A DNA stretch of 64,000 nucleotides from Fodinicurvata sp. EGI_FJ10296 (GTDB lineage Bacteria > Pseudomonadota > Alphaproteobacteria > DSM-16000 > Inquilinaceae). The notes under the pieces are model-generated. The model worked only from the letters and a program-made list of their open reading frames with translations. It was not told the origin of the DNA and did no database searches. The position numbers and the translations under genes are program-made. The DNA is taken from positions 627,501 through 691,500 of the forward strand of contig NZ_JBFCVL010000001.1 of the NCBI RefSeq assembly GCF_040712075.1, read 5' to 3'. Below, one piece after another: positions 18,889 through 27,710 of the stretch; positions within the stretch are counted from its first letter, which is position 1, and each line of letters starts with the position of its first letter.

Positions 18889-19275
18889 ATGAGATACTCG
18901 CTCGGCACATTCCGGATGATCCTGCACCTCGCGCTCGTTGCGGTCGCGTTGGCATTTGGCGCGCCGGCGTCGGCCCACCTTACCGAACCGGCGGTGTCCA
19001 TTCAGCATGAGACGATGCCGGTGATGGCCCGACTCGATCCCCAATTGATCGCCTGTTGCGAAGACGAGGCACCATCGGATTCTTCGCCGGCCGAATCCCC
19101 ACCGATCTGCCACACGGCGTGCCCCGGCATGGCCGGTTGCGGCTTTTCCATGGTTTTGATCGATACCCGTTTCCAAACCTTGTCTGCCGACCGTCAGGCT
19201 TTTCATTCATCGACCGACAACATAGTCGGGATCGCGATTCTGCCGCCGACACCTCCACCGAAAGCACAGGTCTGA
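18889..19275 (+). CDS. small exported Cys-rich protein of the copper cluster
   Basis: The 128-residue product has an N-terminal signal segment (LHLALVAVALAFGAPASAH, cleavage probably after ASA). The mature part contains a CC pair near residue 57 and then CHTACPGMAGC with further Cys, giving six cysteines, plus His and Met residues. I do not recognise a named family; the pattern suggests metal binding in the periplasm. It leads a plus-strand run with DUF305, DUF411 and CopA, all linked to copper handling, so a role in copper capture or sensing is a reasonable inference. Confidence 0.6.
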   Translation: MRYSLGTFRMILHLALVAVALAFGAPASAHLTEPAVSIQHETMPVMARLDPQLIACCEDEAPSDSSPAESPPICHTACPGMAGCGFSMVLIDTRFQTLSADRQAFHSSTDNIVGIAILPPTPPPKAQV

Positions 19276-19351
19276 CAAAGGCGCCTGAGTGTTTCGGGCG
19301 CATTCGACCTTGATGCGTGCTCGCGCGAGCGAGCTTCGATGGAGAAGACAG

Positions 19352-19882
19352 ATGAAAACCCGTTTGACGGCGCTTGTCACAGTAATGGTGCTGGCGGCGG
19401 CTCCCGCCTTTGGGCAGGGGCCGGGCGCAGGCCATACCGATCATGGCGGTCCTGCGGCCGAGGGTGCTGACCAGGCGCAAAGCGCCGATCCCGCCCGCGG
19501 CCCCCAGGGACCGATGATGCAGGGCGGCATGATGCCCCCCACTCAGATGCCCATGCAGATGCCGATGGATCAAATGGACCAGCGGCGTGGCGCCATCGAT
19601 GACACCCGCGACATGAGCGCGTCGTCGATCGCATTCCGCGCCGTGAACGAGGCGATGCATCACCAAATGAACATCGAATTGACCGGCGATGCCGATGTCG
19701 ATTTCGTGCGTGGCATGATCGCCCATCACCAGGGCGCGATCGATATGGCGAAGATCATTCAGGTCTTCGGCTCCGATTCCGAGATCGCGGCGCTGGCTGA
19801 GGAGGTCGTCAACGATCAGGAAGCTGAAATCGCCATGATGCGCGACTGGCTTTCGCGCAATGCGCCGGACCAGCAGGACTAG
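19352..19882 (+). CDS. DUF305 periplasmic protein, copper-associated
   Basis: The ATG at 19352 is preceded by GGAGAAG, giving 176 residues; an in-frame codon at 19289 is less likely. A signal peptide (TALVTVMVLAAAPAFG) is followed by a Met-rich stretch (MMQGGMMPP, MPMQMPMDQM) and then the DUF305 core with HHQMNIELTG, DVDFVRGMIAHHQGAIDMAKI and DQEAEIAMMRDWL. DUF305 proteins bind metal through His and Met and are repeatedly found with copper exporters. A GC-rich hairpin follows the gene. Confidence 0.85.
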   Translation: MKTRLTALVTVMVLAAAPAFGQGPGAGHTDHGGPAAEGADQAQSADPARGPQGPMMQGGMMPPTQMPMQMPMDQMDQRRGAIDDTRDMSASSIAFRAVNEAMHHQMNIELTGDADVDFVRGMIAHHQGAIDMAKIIQVFGSDSEIAALAEEVVNDQEAEIAMMRDWLSRNAPDQQD

Positions 19883-19897
19883 GCAATCGGCAAGGAA

Positions 19898-19930
19898 CTG
19901 GCCGGCGCCGCACTGCGTGGCGCCGGCCGG
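19898..19930 (+). terminator. strong GC hairpin after the DUF305 gene
   Basis: CTGGCCGGCGCC pairs with GGCGCCGGCCGG across a nine-base loop, with one mismatch in twelve. There is no immediate U-tract, so it may attenuate rather than fully stop transcription before the DUF411 gene. Confidence 0.5.
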
Positions 19931-19975
19931 CAGGGTTCCGATGTTTCTCCTGATCCGAACAACAGGATTTCTCTC

Positions 19976-20449
19976 ATGAAAAGACGCAATTTTCTGATCG
20001 GCGTCGGTGCCTTTGCGGCCCTTGGCGCCCCCCTCGCGTTTTCAGCGCCACAAAGCCGAGCCATGGTCGTTCATTTCGACCCGCTATGCGGTTGCTGCTC
20101 CGACTGGATAACGCATATGCGCGAAGCTGGTTTCGCGGTCGAAAGTCAACCGACCCAGTCGCTGGACGCGGTCAAGGAACGATTGGGCGTTCCGCTCGAT
20201 CTGTCCTCGTGCCACACGGCCGAAATCGACGGCTATGTCATCGAGGGTCACGTGCCGTCCGGTGCGGTTGAGCGGCTGTTGCGCGAGCGTCCGAGCGCGA
20301 TCGGCCTGAGCGTTCCCGGCATGCCCATCGGCTCTCCGGGAATGGACGTCGCCGGCGTCGAAGGCGCCGATTATGACGTCATCCTGTTCGGCCCCGAGGG
20401 CGGGATCTCATTCGAACGGTACCGCGGTCCCGAACGGATCGACAGCTAG
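19976..20449 (+). CDS. DUF411 metal-binding protein (CopG-like)
   Basis: This 157-residue protein has a Tat- or Sec-like leader beginning MKRRNFLIGVGAFAAL and then the DUF411 signature FDPLCGCCSDWITHM, a Cys-x-Cys-Cys site, with a third conserved Cys in the SSCHTAEIDGYVIEGHVP region. DUF411 proteins are periplasmic thioredoxin-like copper-binding proteins found with copper resistance genes. It sits between DUF305 and CopA; the CueR-type promoter for copA begins 25 bp after its stop. Confidence 0.88.
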   Translation: MKRRNFLIGVGAFAALGAPLAFSAPQSRAMVVHFDPLCGCCSDWITHMREAGFAVESQPTQSLDAVKERLGVPLDLSSCHTAEIDGYVIEGHVPSGAVERLLRERPSAIGLSVPGMPIGSPGMDVAGVEGADYDVILFGPEGGISFERYRGPERIDS

Positions 20450-20473
20450 ACCTCGGCTGTTGGCGACTGCGCC

Positions 20474-20507
20474 TTGACCTTGCCACCGTGGGAAGGTGCA
20501 GATGAAT
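20474..20507 (+). promoter_or_regulatory. CueR-type MerR-family promoter/operator of copA
   Basis: A TTGACC -35 element at 20474 runs directly into the dyad ACCTTGCCA-CCG-TGGGAAGGT (20477-20497), which has one mismatch in nine pairs. This matches the CueR copA promoter design: a palindrome filling an over-long 19-20 bp spacer. The -10 falls in CAGATGAAT (about 20499-20507) and is weak by sequence. It lies about 50 bp before the copA start. No cueR gene is present in the window. Confidence 0.78.
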
Positions 20508-20547
20508 CGAATACGTGAGTACGGACGTTTCACAAAGGAGATCTGCA

Positions 20548-22893
20548 ATGGCCGGCAATGCAGCCGACACGACGGCAACGGTGAAGGATCCCGTCTGCGG
20601 CATGGATGTCGATCCGCACACCACGGATCACAGGGCCGAGCATGCCGGCCACCCATATTACTTCTGCTCGGCCAGATGTCGGACGAAGTTCGTTGCTGAT
20701 CCGGATCGGTACCTCGACCCGGCGGCTGCAGCGGCGGCGGCCGAAGAGGTGCCCGAGGGTACGGTCTATACCTGCCCGATGCATCCGGAAATCAGGCAGG
20801 TCGGGCCGGGCAGTTGCCCGATCTGCGGCATGGCGCTGGAGCCAGAGACGGTGACTGCCGACTCTGGCCCGAATGCTGAACTTATAGATATGACCCGGCG
20901 GTTCTGGATCGGCCTGGCTCTGGCGGTCCCTGTGATCGTGCTCGAAATGGGCGGCCATTTTCTCGGCCTCGACCATTACGTCAGTCAGCCGGTCTCGAAT
21001 TGGCTGCAATTCCTGTTCGCCACGCCCGTCGTGCTCTGGGCGGGATGGCCGTTCTTCGTGCGCGGCTACCACTCTGTCGTGAATCGCAGCCTGAACATGT
21101 TCACGCTGATCGCCATGGGTACGGGCGTGGCCTGGGTCTACAGCACGGTGGCCACCGCTGTGCCCGGCATCTTTCCCGACGTGTTCCGGGGGGATAACGG
21201 CGCGGTCGCCGTCTATTTCGAGGCGGCTGCCGTCATCACCGTGCTCGTGCTGCTCGGCCAGATACTGGAACTCCGGGCGCGCGAGCAGACATCCGGCGCC
21301 ATCAAGGCGCTGCTGAATCTGGCGCCGGCGACCGCGCGGCTTGTCCGGGACGACGGCACCGAGGAGGAGGTGCAGCTCGAAAATGTTCAGGTCGGCGACC
21401 GCCTGCGGGTGCGTCCGGGCGACAAGGTGCCGCTCGACGGCGAAGTGCTGGAAGGCCGCTCCAACGTCGATGAATCGATGGTCACGGGCGAGCCGCTGCC
21501 GGTAAAGAAGGAGGTCGGCGCCAAGGTCATCGGCGGCACGATCAACGGCCAGGGCTCGTTCCTCTTCCGTGCCGAGAAGATCGGCCGCGATACCATGCTG
21601 AGCCAGATCGTCGAGATGGTGGCCAAGGCCCAGCGCAGCCGGGCGCCCATCCAGCGGCTGGCCGATCAGGTGTCGGGCTGGTTCGTGCCCGCCGTGATCG
21701 GCGTCGCCCTGATCGCGTTTGCCGTCTGGTCGATCTGGGGTCCCAGTCCCCAGATGGCGTATGCGCTGATCGCCGCGGTCAGCGTGCTGATCATCGCCTG
21801 TCCGTGTGCGCTGGGGCTTGCCACGCCGATGTCCATCATGGTTGGCGTCGGGCGCGGCGCGCAGGCCGGCGTTCTGATCAGGAATGCCGAGGCGCTGGAA
21901 CGTTTAGAGAAGGTCGATACCGTCGTCATCGACAAGACCGGAACGCTGACCGAGGGCAAGCCCACCGTGACGGCGCTCCGCCCGGCATCGACGGCGCTCC
22001 GCCCGGCATCCGGCATGAACGAAGACGACTTGCTGCGGTTTGCCGCCAGTCTTGAGCAGGCGAGCGAACACCCCCTTGCCGCCGCGATCGTCGACGCCGC
22101 TGTCGAGCGTTCGCTGGAACTGTGGCAGGTCTCGGATTTCGACTCGCCGACCGGCAAGGGCGTCGTCGGCACGGTGGACGGCCGGACCGTGGCGCTCGGC
22201 AACGGGCGGTTTCTTGCGGAACTGGGTGCGGATGTCTCGGGGCTGGAAAGCGAGGCGGACAGCCTGCGCCGCGACGGCGCGACCGTCATCTTTGCCGCGG
22301 TCGACGGCAAACCGGCCGGCCTGCTGGCCATCGCCGATCCGATCAAGGAGACGACGCCGGCGGCGATCAAGGCGCTGCACGACTACGGCATCCGCGTCGT
22401 GATGCTGACCGGCGACAATCGAACGACGGCGGACGCGGTTGCCCGCAAGCTGGGTATCGACGAGGTCGAGGCCGAGGTCCTGCCGGAAGACAAGGGAAAG
22501 ATCGTCGAACGCCTTCGCAAGGAGGGCAGCGTGGTGGCGATGGCGGGTGACGGCGTGAACGACGCCCCCGCGCTGGCCGTCGCCGATGTCGGCATTGCCA
22601 TGGGCACCGGCACGGACGTCGCGATCGAAAGCGCCGGCGTGACGCTGCTGCGGGGCGATCTCGGCGATATCGCCCAGGCGCGCCGACTGTCGCAGGCTGT
22701 GATGCGCAACATCCGGCAGAACCTGTTCTTCGCGTTCATCTACAACGCGGCCGGTGTGCCGATTGCCGCGGGTGTTCTCTATCCCGTTTTCGGAATTCTC
22801 TTGTCCCCGATAATAGCGGCAGCGGCCATGGCCCTTTCGTCGGTCAGCGTGATCGCCAATGCGCTTCGGCTTCGCACGACAAAGATCACCTGA
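20548..22893 (+). CDS. copA: Cu(+)-exporting P1B-type ATPase
   Basis: ATG 20548 with AAAGGAG seven bases upstream gives 781 residues. The N-terminus has no HMA domain; instead a YHS domain (KDPVCGMDV through YFCSARC, residues about 11-55) and a heavy-metal-binding domain YTCPMHPEI...[10 protein letters not shown] (about 74-101) are present. Eight membrane helices, the copper-site CPC at 418-420, the phosphorylation loop DKTGT starting at Asp462, and GDGVND follow, as in P1B-1 ATPases. It exports Cu(+) from the cytosol. A seven-residue sequence, TALRPAS, is tandemly duplicated in the nucleotide-binding domain. Expression is expected to respond to copper through CueR. Confidence 0.93.
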   Translation: MAGNAADTTATVKDPVCGMDVDPHTTDHRAEHAGHPYYFCSARCRTKFVADPDRYLDPAAAAAAAEEVPEGTVYTCPMHPEIRQVGPGSCPICGMALEPETVTADSGPNAELIDMTRRFWIGLALAVPVIVLEMGGHFLGLDHYVSQPVSNWLQFLFATPVVLWAGWPFFVRGYHSVVNRSLNMFTLIAMGTGVAWVYSTVATAVPGIFPDVFRGDNGAVAVYFEAAAVITVLVLLGQILELRAREQTSGAIKALLNLAPATARLVRDDGTEEEVQLENVQVGDRLRVRPGDKVPLDGEVLEGRSNVDESMVTGEPLPVKKEVGAKVIGGTINGQGSFLFRAEKIGRDTMLSQIVEMVAKAQRSRAPIQRLADQVSGWFVPAVIGVALIAFAVWSIWGPSPQMAYALIAAVSVLIIACPCALGLATPMSIMVGVGRGAQAGVLIRNAEALERLEKVDTVVIDKTGTLTEGKPTVTALRPASTALRPASGMNEDDLLRFAASLEQASEHPLAAAIVDAAVERSLELWQVSDFDSPTGKGVVGTVDGRTVALGNGRFLAELGADVSGLESEADSLRRDGATVIFAAVDGKPAGLLAIADPIKETTPAAIKALHDYGIRVVMLTGDNRTTADAVARKLGIDEVEAEVLPEDKGKIVERLRKEGSVVAMAGDGVNDAPALAVADVGIAMGTGTDVAIESAGVTLLRGDLGDIAQARRLSQAVMRNIRQNLFFAFIYNAAGVPIAAGVLYPVFGILLSPIIAAAAMALSSVSVIANALRLRTTKIT
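21970..22011 (+). repeat. 21-bp in-frame tandem duplication within copA
   Basis: Two adjacent 21-bp units starting ACGGCGCTCCGCCCGGCATC differ only at the last base and encode TALRPAS twice. They fall just after the DKTGT loop, in a region of the nucleotide-binding domain that tolerates length change. It looks like a recent slippage event. Confidence 0.9.
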
Positions 22894-22922
22894 GGTTAAG
22901 CCGATCAACGACGGAGGAAGAA

Positions 22923-23318
22923 ATGTCGAGGATTTCGAGTTCAATGGCCGCAGCAGCAGGGACAGCCCTGGGCCTTGTTCCAGCCTGGGCCCCAGGCTGG
23001 GCGTTGGCCGAGGGTCTATCCGATTCCGGGAGATACGGCTATGGCGGGCACATGATGGATTGGGGCGGCGGGTGGTACGGCATGATCTTCGGGCCGCTGT
23101 TCATGATCCTCGTGCTCGTCGTGGTAATCGCGGGTGCGGCCTTGCTCCTGCGCTGGCTCGGCGGTCCGTGGCCCGGTGGGGCAAATCACCCGCCACATCA
23201 GGCATCGCATCAGGCGCTACCCGGCCGGGCGCCGATCGACATTCTCAAAGAGCGTTTTGCCCGTGGCGAGATCGACCGGGAGGAGTTCGAGGAACGCCGC
23301 CGCGTGCTTGGCGACTGA
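22923..23318 (+). CDS. SHOCT-domain small membrane protein
   Basis: This 131-residue protein has a possible signal segment, a Gly/His/Met-rich patch (YGYGGHMMDWGGGW), one strong membrane helix (FGPLFMILVLVVVIAGAALLLRWL) and a C-terminal SHOCT domain (ILKERFARGEIDREEFEERRRVL). Such small SHOCT proteins are often found next to copper ATPases. GGAGGAAG precedes the ATG, and the gene follows copA by 29 bp, so they are likely co-transcribed. It converges on the catabolic operon 20 bp away. Confidence 0.8.
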   Translation: MSRISSSMAAAAGTALGLVPAWAPGWALAEGLSDSGRYGYGGHMMDWGGGWYGMIFGPLFMILVLVVVIAGAALLLRWLGGPWPGGANHPPHQASHQALPGRAPIDILKERFARGEIDREEFEERRRVLGD

Positions 23319-23338
23319 CCCCCTCCGCGCGGTGAACG

Positions 23339-24433
23339 CTACGCCAGCCAGCGATCGAGGTTCGCCCTCACGAACGCGTCGTCGGTAAGGTCGGGGTAGT
23401 CGCGGCAGACGCGGGTCAGTTCCTCCGCCTGGCCCGGTCCCATGGTCTCGTTCGGATCGAGGCACCAGATGCCGTCCAGCAGCCCCTGGCGGCGCAGCAC
23501 CTCGTGCACGCCGGCGATGCAGCCCTTGAAGCCGTTGGCGGCGTCGAAGACGGCGGCGTTGGCGTCGGTGGTCCGGGCGTCCAGCGCCAGCCATTTGGCC
23601 ACGCTGTCATTGGGCTCGGCCTTTTTGACGGCGTCGAGCAGCGCGACCGCGCGTTCGGTCCACACCGCCCAATGGCCCAGCAGGCCGCCGCGGAACCGGA
23701 CCGTCACCGGTTCGCCCTCGCGCATGAAGGTGAACGGCGTCATCAGGTCGCCGACGATATGGTCGTCGTTGCCGGTATAAAGCGTAATCCGCTCCTCGGC
23801 CCGCGCATCGACCAGCGCCCGCACGACATCCAGCGTATAGTACCGGTTGAACGGTGCGACCTTGATGCCGATGACGTTGTCCAATTCGGCAAACCGCTTC
23901 CAGAAGTGATAGGTCAGCTTCTGGCCGCCGACCGCCGCCTGCAGGTAAAAGCCGATGATGGGCATGACCCCGGCGACCGTCCGGCAATGCTCGATCAGCG
24001 TGTCCTCGTCGGCATCGGCCAGATTGCGCAGGCTGAGCAGCACGGCGTGATAGCCCAGCTTGCGTGCGGTTTCGGCCTCGGCCACCGCCTGCTTGGTGCC
24101 GCCGACGGCACCGGCGACCATGAAGGCCGTGCCGCCCCCGGCGCTGGCGCGCTCGGCGGCTTCCTCGGCGGCCAGCGCGAGCACCGGTTCGAACAGACCG
24201 GCCTCGCGGATTTCGAACTGCGTGGTGTGCACACCGACGGCGATGCCGATGGCGCCGGCGTCGAGGTAATAGCGCGACAGCGCCCGCTGCCGCCGCTCGT
24301 CCAGGCGACGGTCGGCGGTCAGCGCCAGCGGATGGGCAGGGATCACCCCGCCATCCTTGAAGGCGGCCAGTGTGTCGGCGGGGATATCGGTGATGCGCAG
24401 CATGGCGGCAATCCGTTCGTTAGGCGAGTTCAT
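23339..24433 (-). CDS. DapA-family (dihydrodipicolinate synthase-like) aldolase/dehydratase
   Basis: This 364-residue TIM-barrel protein has the expected Schiff-base lysine in GIKVAPFNRYY and the partner tyrosine in IIGFYLQAAVGG. Family members split or form C-C bonds with pyruvate or dehydrate 2-keto-3-deoxy sugar acids. It is longer than typical DapA (about 290) because of a C-terminal extension. The start ATG 24433 is chosen because earlier codons run into tetR; ATG 24403 is an alternative. It is the last gene of the transporter/catabolic operon, fitting a terminal step that yields pyruvate (inference). Confidence 0.8.
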   Translation of the reverse strand: MNSPNERIAAMLRITDIPADTLAAFKDGGVIPAHPLALTADRRLDERRQRALSRYYLDAGAIGIAVGVHTTQFEIREAGLFEPVLALAAEEAAERASAGGGTAFMVAGAVGGTKQAVAEAETARKLGYHAVLLSLRNLADADEDTLIEHCRTVAGVMPIIGFYLQAAVGGQKLTYHFWKRFAELDNVIGIKVAPFNRYYTLDVVRALVDARAEERITLYTGNDDHIVGDLMTPFTFMREGEPVTVRFRGGLLGHWAVWTERAVALLDAVKKAEPNDSVAKWLALDARTTDANAAVFDAANGFKGCIAGVHEVLRRQGLLDGIWCLDPNETMGPGQAEELTRVCRDYPDLTDDAFVRANLDRWLA

Positions 24434-24464
24434 CGGGTGGGCGAGAGCAGCGGCACGGTCGGTC

Positions 24465-25157
24465 TCAGACCCGGAGATAGCCCAGAATGACGGCAATCAC
24501 GTGCTCGCGCCGGGCGGTGCCGCAGACGGCCGCCGGTTCGAGATCGAAGATCGCCGACATGGTGTGCCGGTTCGAGACGTGGAAATACGAGACGGCGGCG
24601 ATGGTGATATAAAGCTGTACGGGGTCGACATCGGTGCGAAACCGCCCCATGCGTGCGCCTTGTTCCAGAAGCGTACGGATGGTCGCGACCAGCGGGCTGT
24701 TCAGTTCCCGCGCCCGGCGCGAGTCGCGTACATGCACGCCCTGAAGCATATTTTCGTCATTGATGATGGCGACGAACTCGCGGTGGCCGGCGACATAGTC
24801 GAAAGAAAAGGCAACAAGTTCGCGCATCGCCTCGACCGGATCGCGGCTGGTCAGTTCCAGCTTCTGTTCGGCGGCCCTGATATCGGCATAGGTTTTTTCC
24901 AGCACGGCGGCGAACAGGCCGTCCTTGTTGTCGAAATAGGAATAGATCAGGCTCTTGTTCGAGCCCGCCCGGTCCGCGATCCCGTCGATCCGGGCGCCCT
25001 GGAAACCCTTGGCCGCAAATTCGATCACCGCCGCCGACAGGATGCGCCGCCGGGTGGCGGCGGCGTTGCGCGTAGCGGGACGCGACGCCGTTCGCGACCG
25101 CGAGCCTTCAGCGCCGTTCCCCTTGTGCCCGGCCCGCTCCTGCTCAGTAAGTGCCAT
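24465..25157 (-). CDS. TetR-family transcriptional regulator
   Basis: Starting at ATG 25157, 230 residues. The N-terminal HTH is clear: TRRRILSAAVIEFAAKGFQGARIDGIADRAGSNKSLIYSYFDNKDGLF. The C-terminal ligand domain is of the TetR C6-like kind. A basic, Arg/Ser-rich tail of about 25 residues precedes the HTH. The gene overlaps the upstream oxidoreductase by 14 bp and sits inside the operon it probably controls, with a candidate operator before tctC. Confidence 0.88.
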   Translation of the reverse strand: MALTEQERAGHKGNGAEGSRSRTASRPATRNAAATRRRILSAAVIEFAAKGFQGARIDGIADRAGSNKSLIYSYFDNKDGLFAAVLEKTYADIRAAEQKLELTSRDPVEAMRELVAFSFDYVAGHREFVAIINDENMLQGVHVRDSRRARELNSPLVATIRTLLEQGARMGRFRTDVDPVQLYITIAAVSYFHVSNRHTMSAIFDLEPAAVCGTARREHVIAVILGYLRV

Positions 25158-26193
25158 CACGCACCTCGAAATGCGTGGGCTTGGCCAGCGACCGGCCGCC
25201 GGCACCGATCCAAGCCGCCGTCCAGTCGATCAGCGTCGACAGCGCAACCGACGGATAGCCATAGAGCCGGTTCTGCAGCCCCGTGTTGACCAGCCATGCC
25301 GTGGACTGTTCTTCGCCCTCCAGCACCGGCGTACGGCCGAGCCGTTCGCCGAACGCATGCGCCAGTGCGCGTACGCTGACAAGTTCGGGTCCGGACAGAT
25401 TGATCAGGAATGGCGGGCTTTCGGCGCGGGCCAGCGTCCGCAGCGCGATGTCGTTGGCATCGCCCTGCCAGATGACGTTGCAATGCCCATTGCCCAGAGG
25501 AATTGACCGGCCGTCGCGCACGGCAGTGGCGACGTCATGCAGAACGCCGTAGCGCATGTCGATGGCATAGGAAAGCCGGATGATCGAGGTCCGCGTGCCG
25601 TGGCGCTGGGAGAAATGCTGGAACATGCGTTCCCGGCCGACGCAGGAATTGGCGTACTCGCCGGGCGGTTCCAGGGCGATCGGCTCCAGCGCGCCTTGCC
25701 CGGTCACGCTGACGAACGGATAGACGCAGGCGGTGGAGAATGCGGCAATCCTGGAATCCTTGAACGCCTGTGCCACGATGGCCGGCACATGCACGTTCAT
25801 GGCCCAGGTGAAGGCCGGATTGCCGCTGGCGCCGAATTTGTGCCCGGCCATGAAGACGGCATTGGCGGTTTTCTCCAGGCCATCGACCGCGGCCGCGTCG
25901 AGCAGGTCGCAGGCCTTGGTCTCGATGCCCCAGTTTTCGAGCTTGTCGCGCAGGCCGGATTCCGAGAAGCGCGCGACGCCGATGATGCGCTTGTCCGGCG
26001 CGGCCCGTTTGGCCATCCGCGCCAGCGTCGGCCCCATCTTGCCGCCGACGCCCAGAATGGTGATATCGCCATCCAGCCCGGCCAGCGTTTCCACCAGGGC
26101 GGCGCTTGGCGTGGACATCAGGTCTTCCAGGTGATCCTCGTCGCGGATCGCGGTCGGAAGGGTGTCGGTGGCGGTCATGACAGTCGGTTCCAT
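25144..26193 (-). CDS. NAD-dependent epimerase/dehydratase-family oxidoreductase
   Basis: This 349-residue extended SDR-like protein has the nucleotide-binding loop TILGVGGKMGPTLARMAKRA (GxGGxxG variant) and an STACVYPFVSVTG segment, but the usual YxxxK pair is represented by EYANSCVGRER, where Tyr is not followed by Lys at +4. That missing lysine makes it either an unusual catalyst or a binding protein. It lies between the enolase-like gene and tetR in the operon. Substrate unknown; a sugar lactone or uronate is plausible from context. Confidence 0.7.
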   Translation of the reverse strand: MEPTVMTATDTLPTAIRDEDHLEDLMSTPSAALVETLAGLDGDITILGVGGKMGPTLARMAKRAAPDKRIIGVARFSESGLRDKLENWGIETKACDLLDAAAVDGLEKTANAVFMAGHKFGASGNPAFTWAMNVHVPAIVAQAFKDSRIAAFSTACVYPFVSVTGQGALEPIALEPPGEYANSCVGRERMFQHFSQRHGTRTSIIRLSYAIDMRYGVLHDVATAVRDGRSIPLGNGHCNVIWQGDANDIALRTLARAESPPFLINLSGPELVSVRALAHAFGERLGRTPVLEGEEQSTAWLVNTGLQNRLYGYPSVALSTLIDWTAAWIGAGGRSLAKPTHFEVRDGTY

Positions 26194-26246
26194 TTTCGCT
26201 TCGGGTATCAGGGTTCACGTAAAAACTATCGGCGGGGGGATTTCAT

Positions 26247-27710
26247 TTATGGCTTTGCGTCCATTTCCAGCGAGGCGAACTGCCAGCTCGACGGGGCCTC
26301 GCGCGCCGACATATCGGGAAGCGGCGTGAAGCCCATCCCCGGCACCTGCAGGGAGCCGATGGCCAGATCGCCGCCATCGATCCTGAGCGCGACGCTGCCG
26401 CCGGTCCGCTCGTAAAGGTCGCCATGAGCCTGAAGGGCGGCTTCGGCCTCGGCCGTGGGCAGGTGGTCCAGGCCGTGGAAATAGTGATGGCCGTTGCGCT
26501 CGACATGGTCGATGCCCAGCATGGCGACCACGGCCAGATCGGCTTGCAGCGATACCACCGGCCGGCAGGTCAGATCTTCTGCCGACATGAAATAGCGGCC
26601 CTGTCCGCCGGTCGTTGTCTCGTTCAGCTTGCGGGCCAGCAGCGCGTTCAGCATCGATCGGGTCACGCCCTTGCAGTTCTTGTGGCTGACGCCGAAATAA
26701 CCGAGATCGACGGCCTCGCTGTAGGCGGTCGTCCAGCCGTCGGCCTCGTCGATCAACAGCGGCTTGCCGATGATCTCCAGCGCGCGCGGATCGAGCGGAC
26801 CGGACAGCGCCACCGACCGTTCCAGCGGTTGTTCGATGAACAGGATCGAGCGATAGAAATCGGCCAGGCTGCCGCGTTCGCGGACGGCCTCGATCAGTGC
26901 GGCAAAGCCGTCCAGGCTGCGATACTGCTCGTTGCCGTCCAGCGTCACCGTGGGCGTCACGCCCATGGATGCCGTCAGGCTGGCGATTTTTTCCAGCCGC
27001 TCCAGATCCTCGTCCAGATTGCCGCCGACCTTGACCTTGAGATACGAGATGCCGTCCTGGTCCAGATAGTCGCGCAGGGATTCCGGCAGGCCGTCGCCGA
27101 TGCGTTTGCCGGCCGGCAGGTCGCCGTCATCGATCGGATCGACCAGGCCGACGGTATGGCGCAGATGCAGCGACCGGGCCGGGGCGGCGGGCAGGATTTC
27201 GGCCACCGACCGGCCCGCCAGCGCCGGCATCACCGCACCCGGATCGATGCCGAGATCGCCGTCCCGTACCATGTCGAAGACCGGCTTGCCCAGATGACGG
27301 CCCAGCGCGTCGATCATGGCCCGCTCGACCATCGAGGTGCCGAATGATGCGCCCAGCCGGTTGAAACCGGCGGCGACGCTGGCACGGTCCACCTCGGCGT
27401 CGATCGCGCGCCACACCTCGAAAAACGGACCGGCGGGCTGGCCCCTGGCGACATCGATCGCTCGTTCGACTACCTGGATCAGGTCGGCGACATTGTCGGC
27501 CGGCGTTTTTTCCGGGCGCTTGTCGAACCATTTATAGGCCAGCATGTCGGCGGCATAGCCGCGGACGCGGGCGCCGTCGATCTCGACCTCAAGCTCCAGC
27601 GTGGCCTCGGCGGCAGCGCGCATGGTGACGACGCCAAAGCGAAACGGCATGCGGGCGCGGGAACTCGCGATCCCGAGGCGCCCGTCGATGATCTTCAGGG
27701 CTGTACTCAT
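26247..27710 (-). CDS. enolase-superfamily (mandelate racemase-like) protein
   Basis: The 487-residue product shows the superfamily's barrel landmarks: YLKVKVGG (KxK catalytic lysine), VTLDGNEQ (first metal ligand), LFIEQPLE (second metal ligand), LLIDEADG (third acidic position) and SHKNCKGV on the opposite face. Members abstract a proton next to a carboxylate, typically dehydrating sugar acids. It is longer than most sugar-acid dehydratases (about 400) because of an N-terminal extension. Its ATG overlaps the stop of the upstream isomerase-like gene, so translation is coupled. Confidence 0.78.
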   Translation of the reverse strand: MSTALKIIDGRLGIASSRARMPFRFGVVTMRAAAEATLELEVEIDGARVRGYAADMLAYKWFDKRPEKTPADNVADLIQVVERAIDVARGQPAGPFFEVWRAIDAEVDRASVAAGFNRLGASFGTSMVERAMIDALGRHLGKPVFDMVRDGDLGIDPGAVMPALAGRSVAEILPAAPARSLHLRHTVGLVDPIDDGDLPAGKRIGDGLPESLRDYLDQDGISYLKVKVGGNLDEDLERLEKIASLTASMGVTPTVTLDGNEQYRSLDGFAALIEAVRERGSLADFYRSILFIEQPLERSVALSGPLDPRALEIIGKPLLIDEADGWTTAYSEAVDLGYFGVSHKNCKGVTRSMLNALLARKLNETTTGGQGRYFMSAEDLTCRPVVSLQADLAVVAMLGIDHVERNGHHYFHGLDHLPTAEAEAALQAHGDLYERTGGSVALRIDGGDLAIGSLQVPGMGFTPLPDMSAREAPSSWQFASLEMDAKP

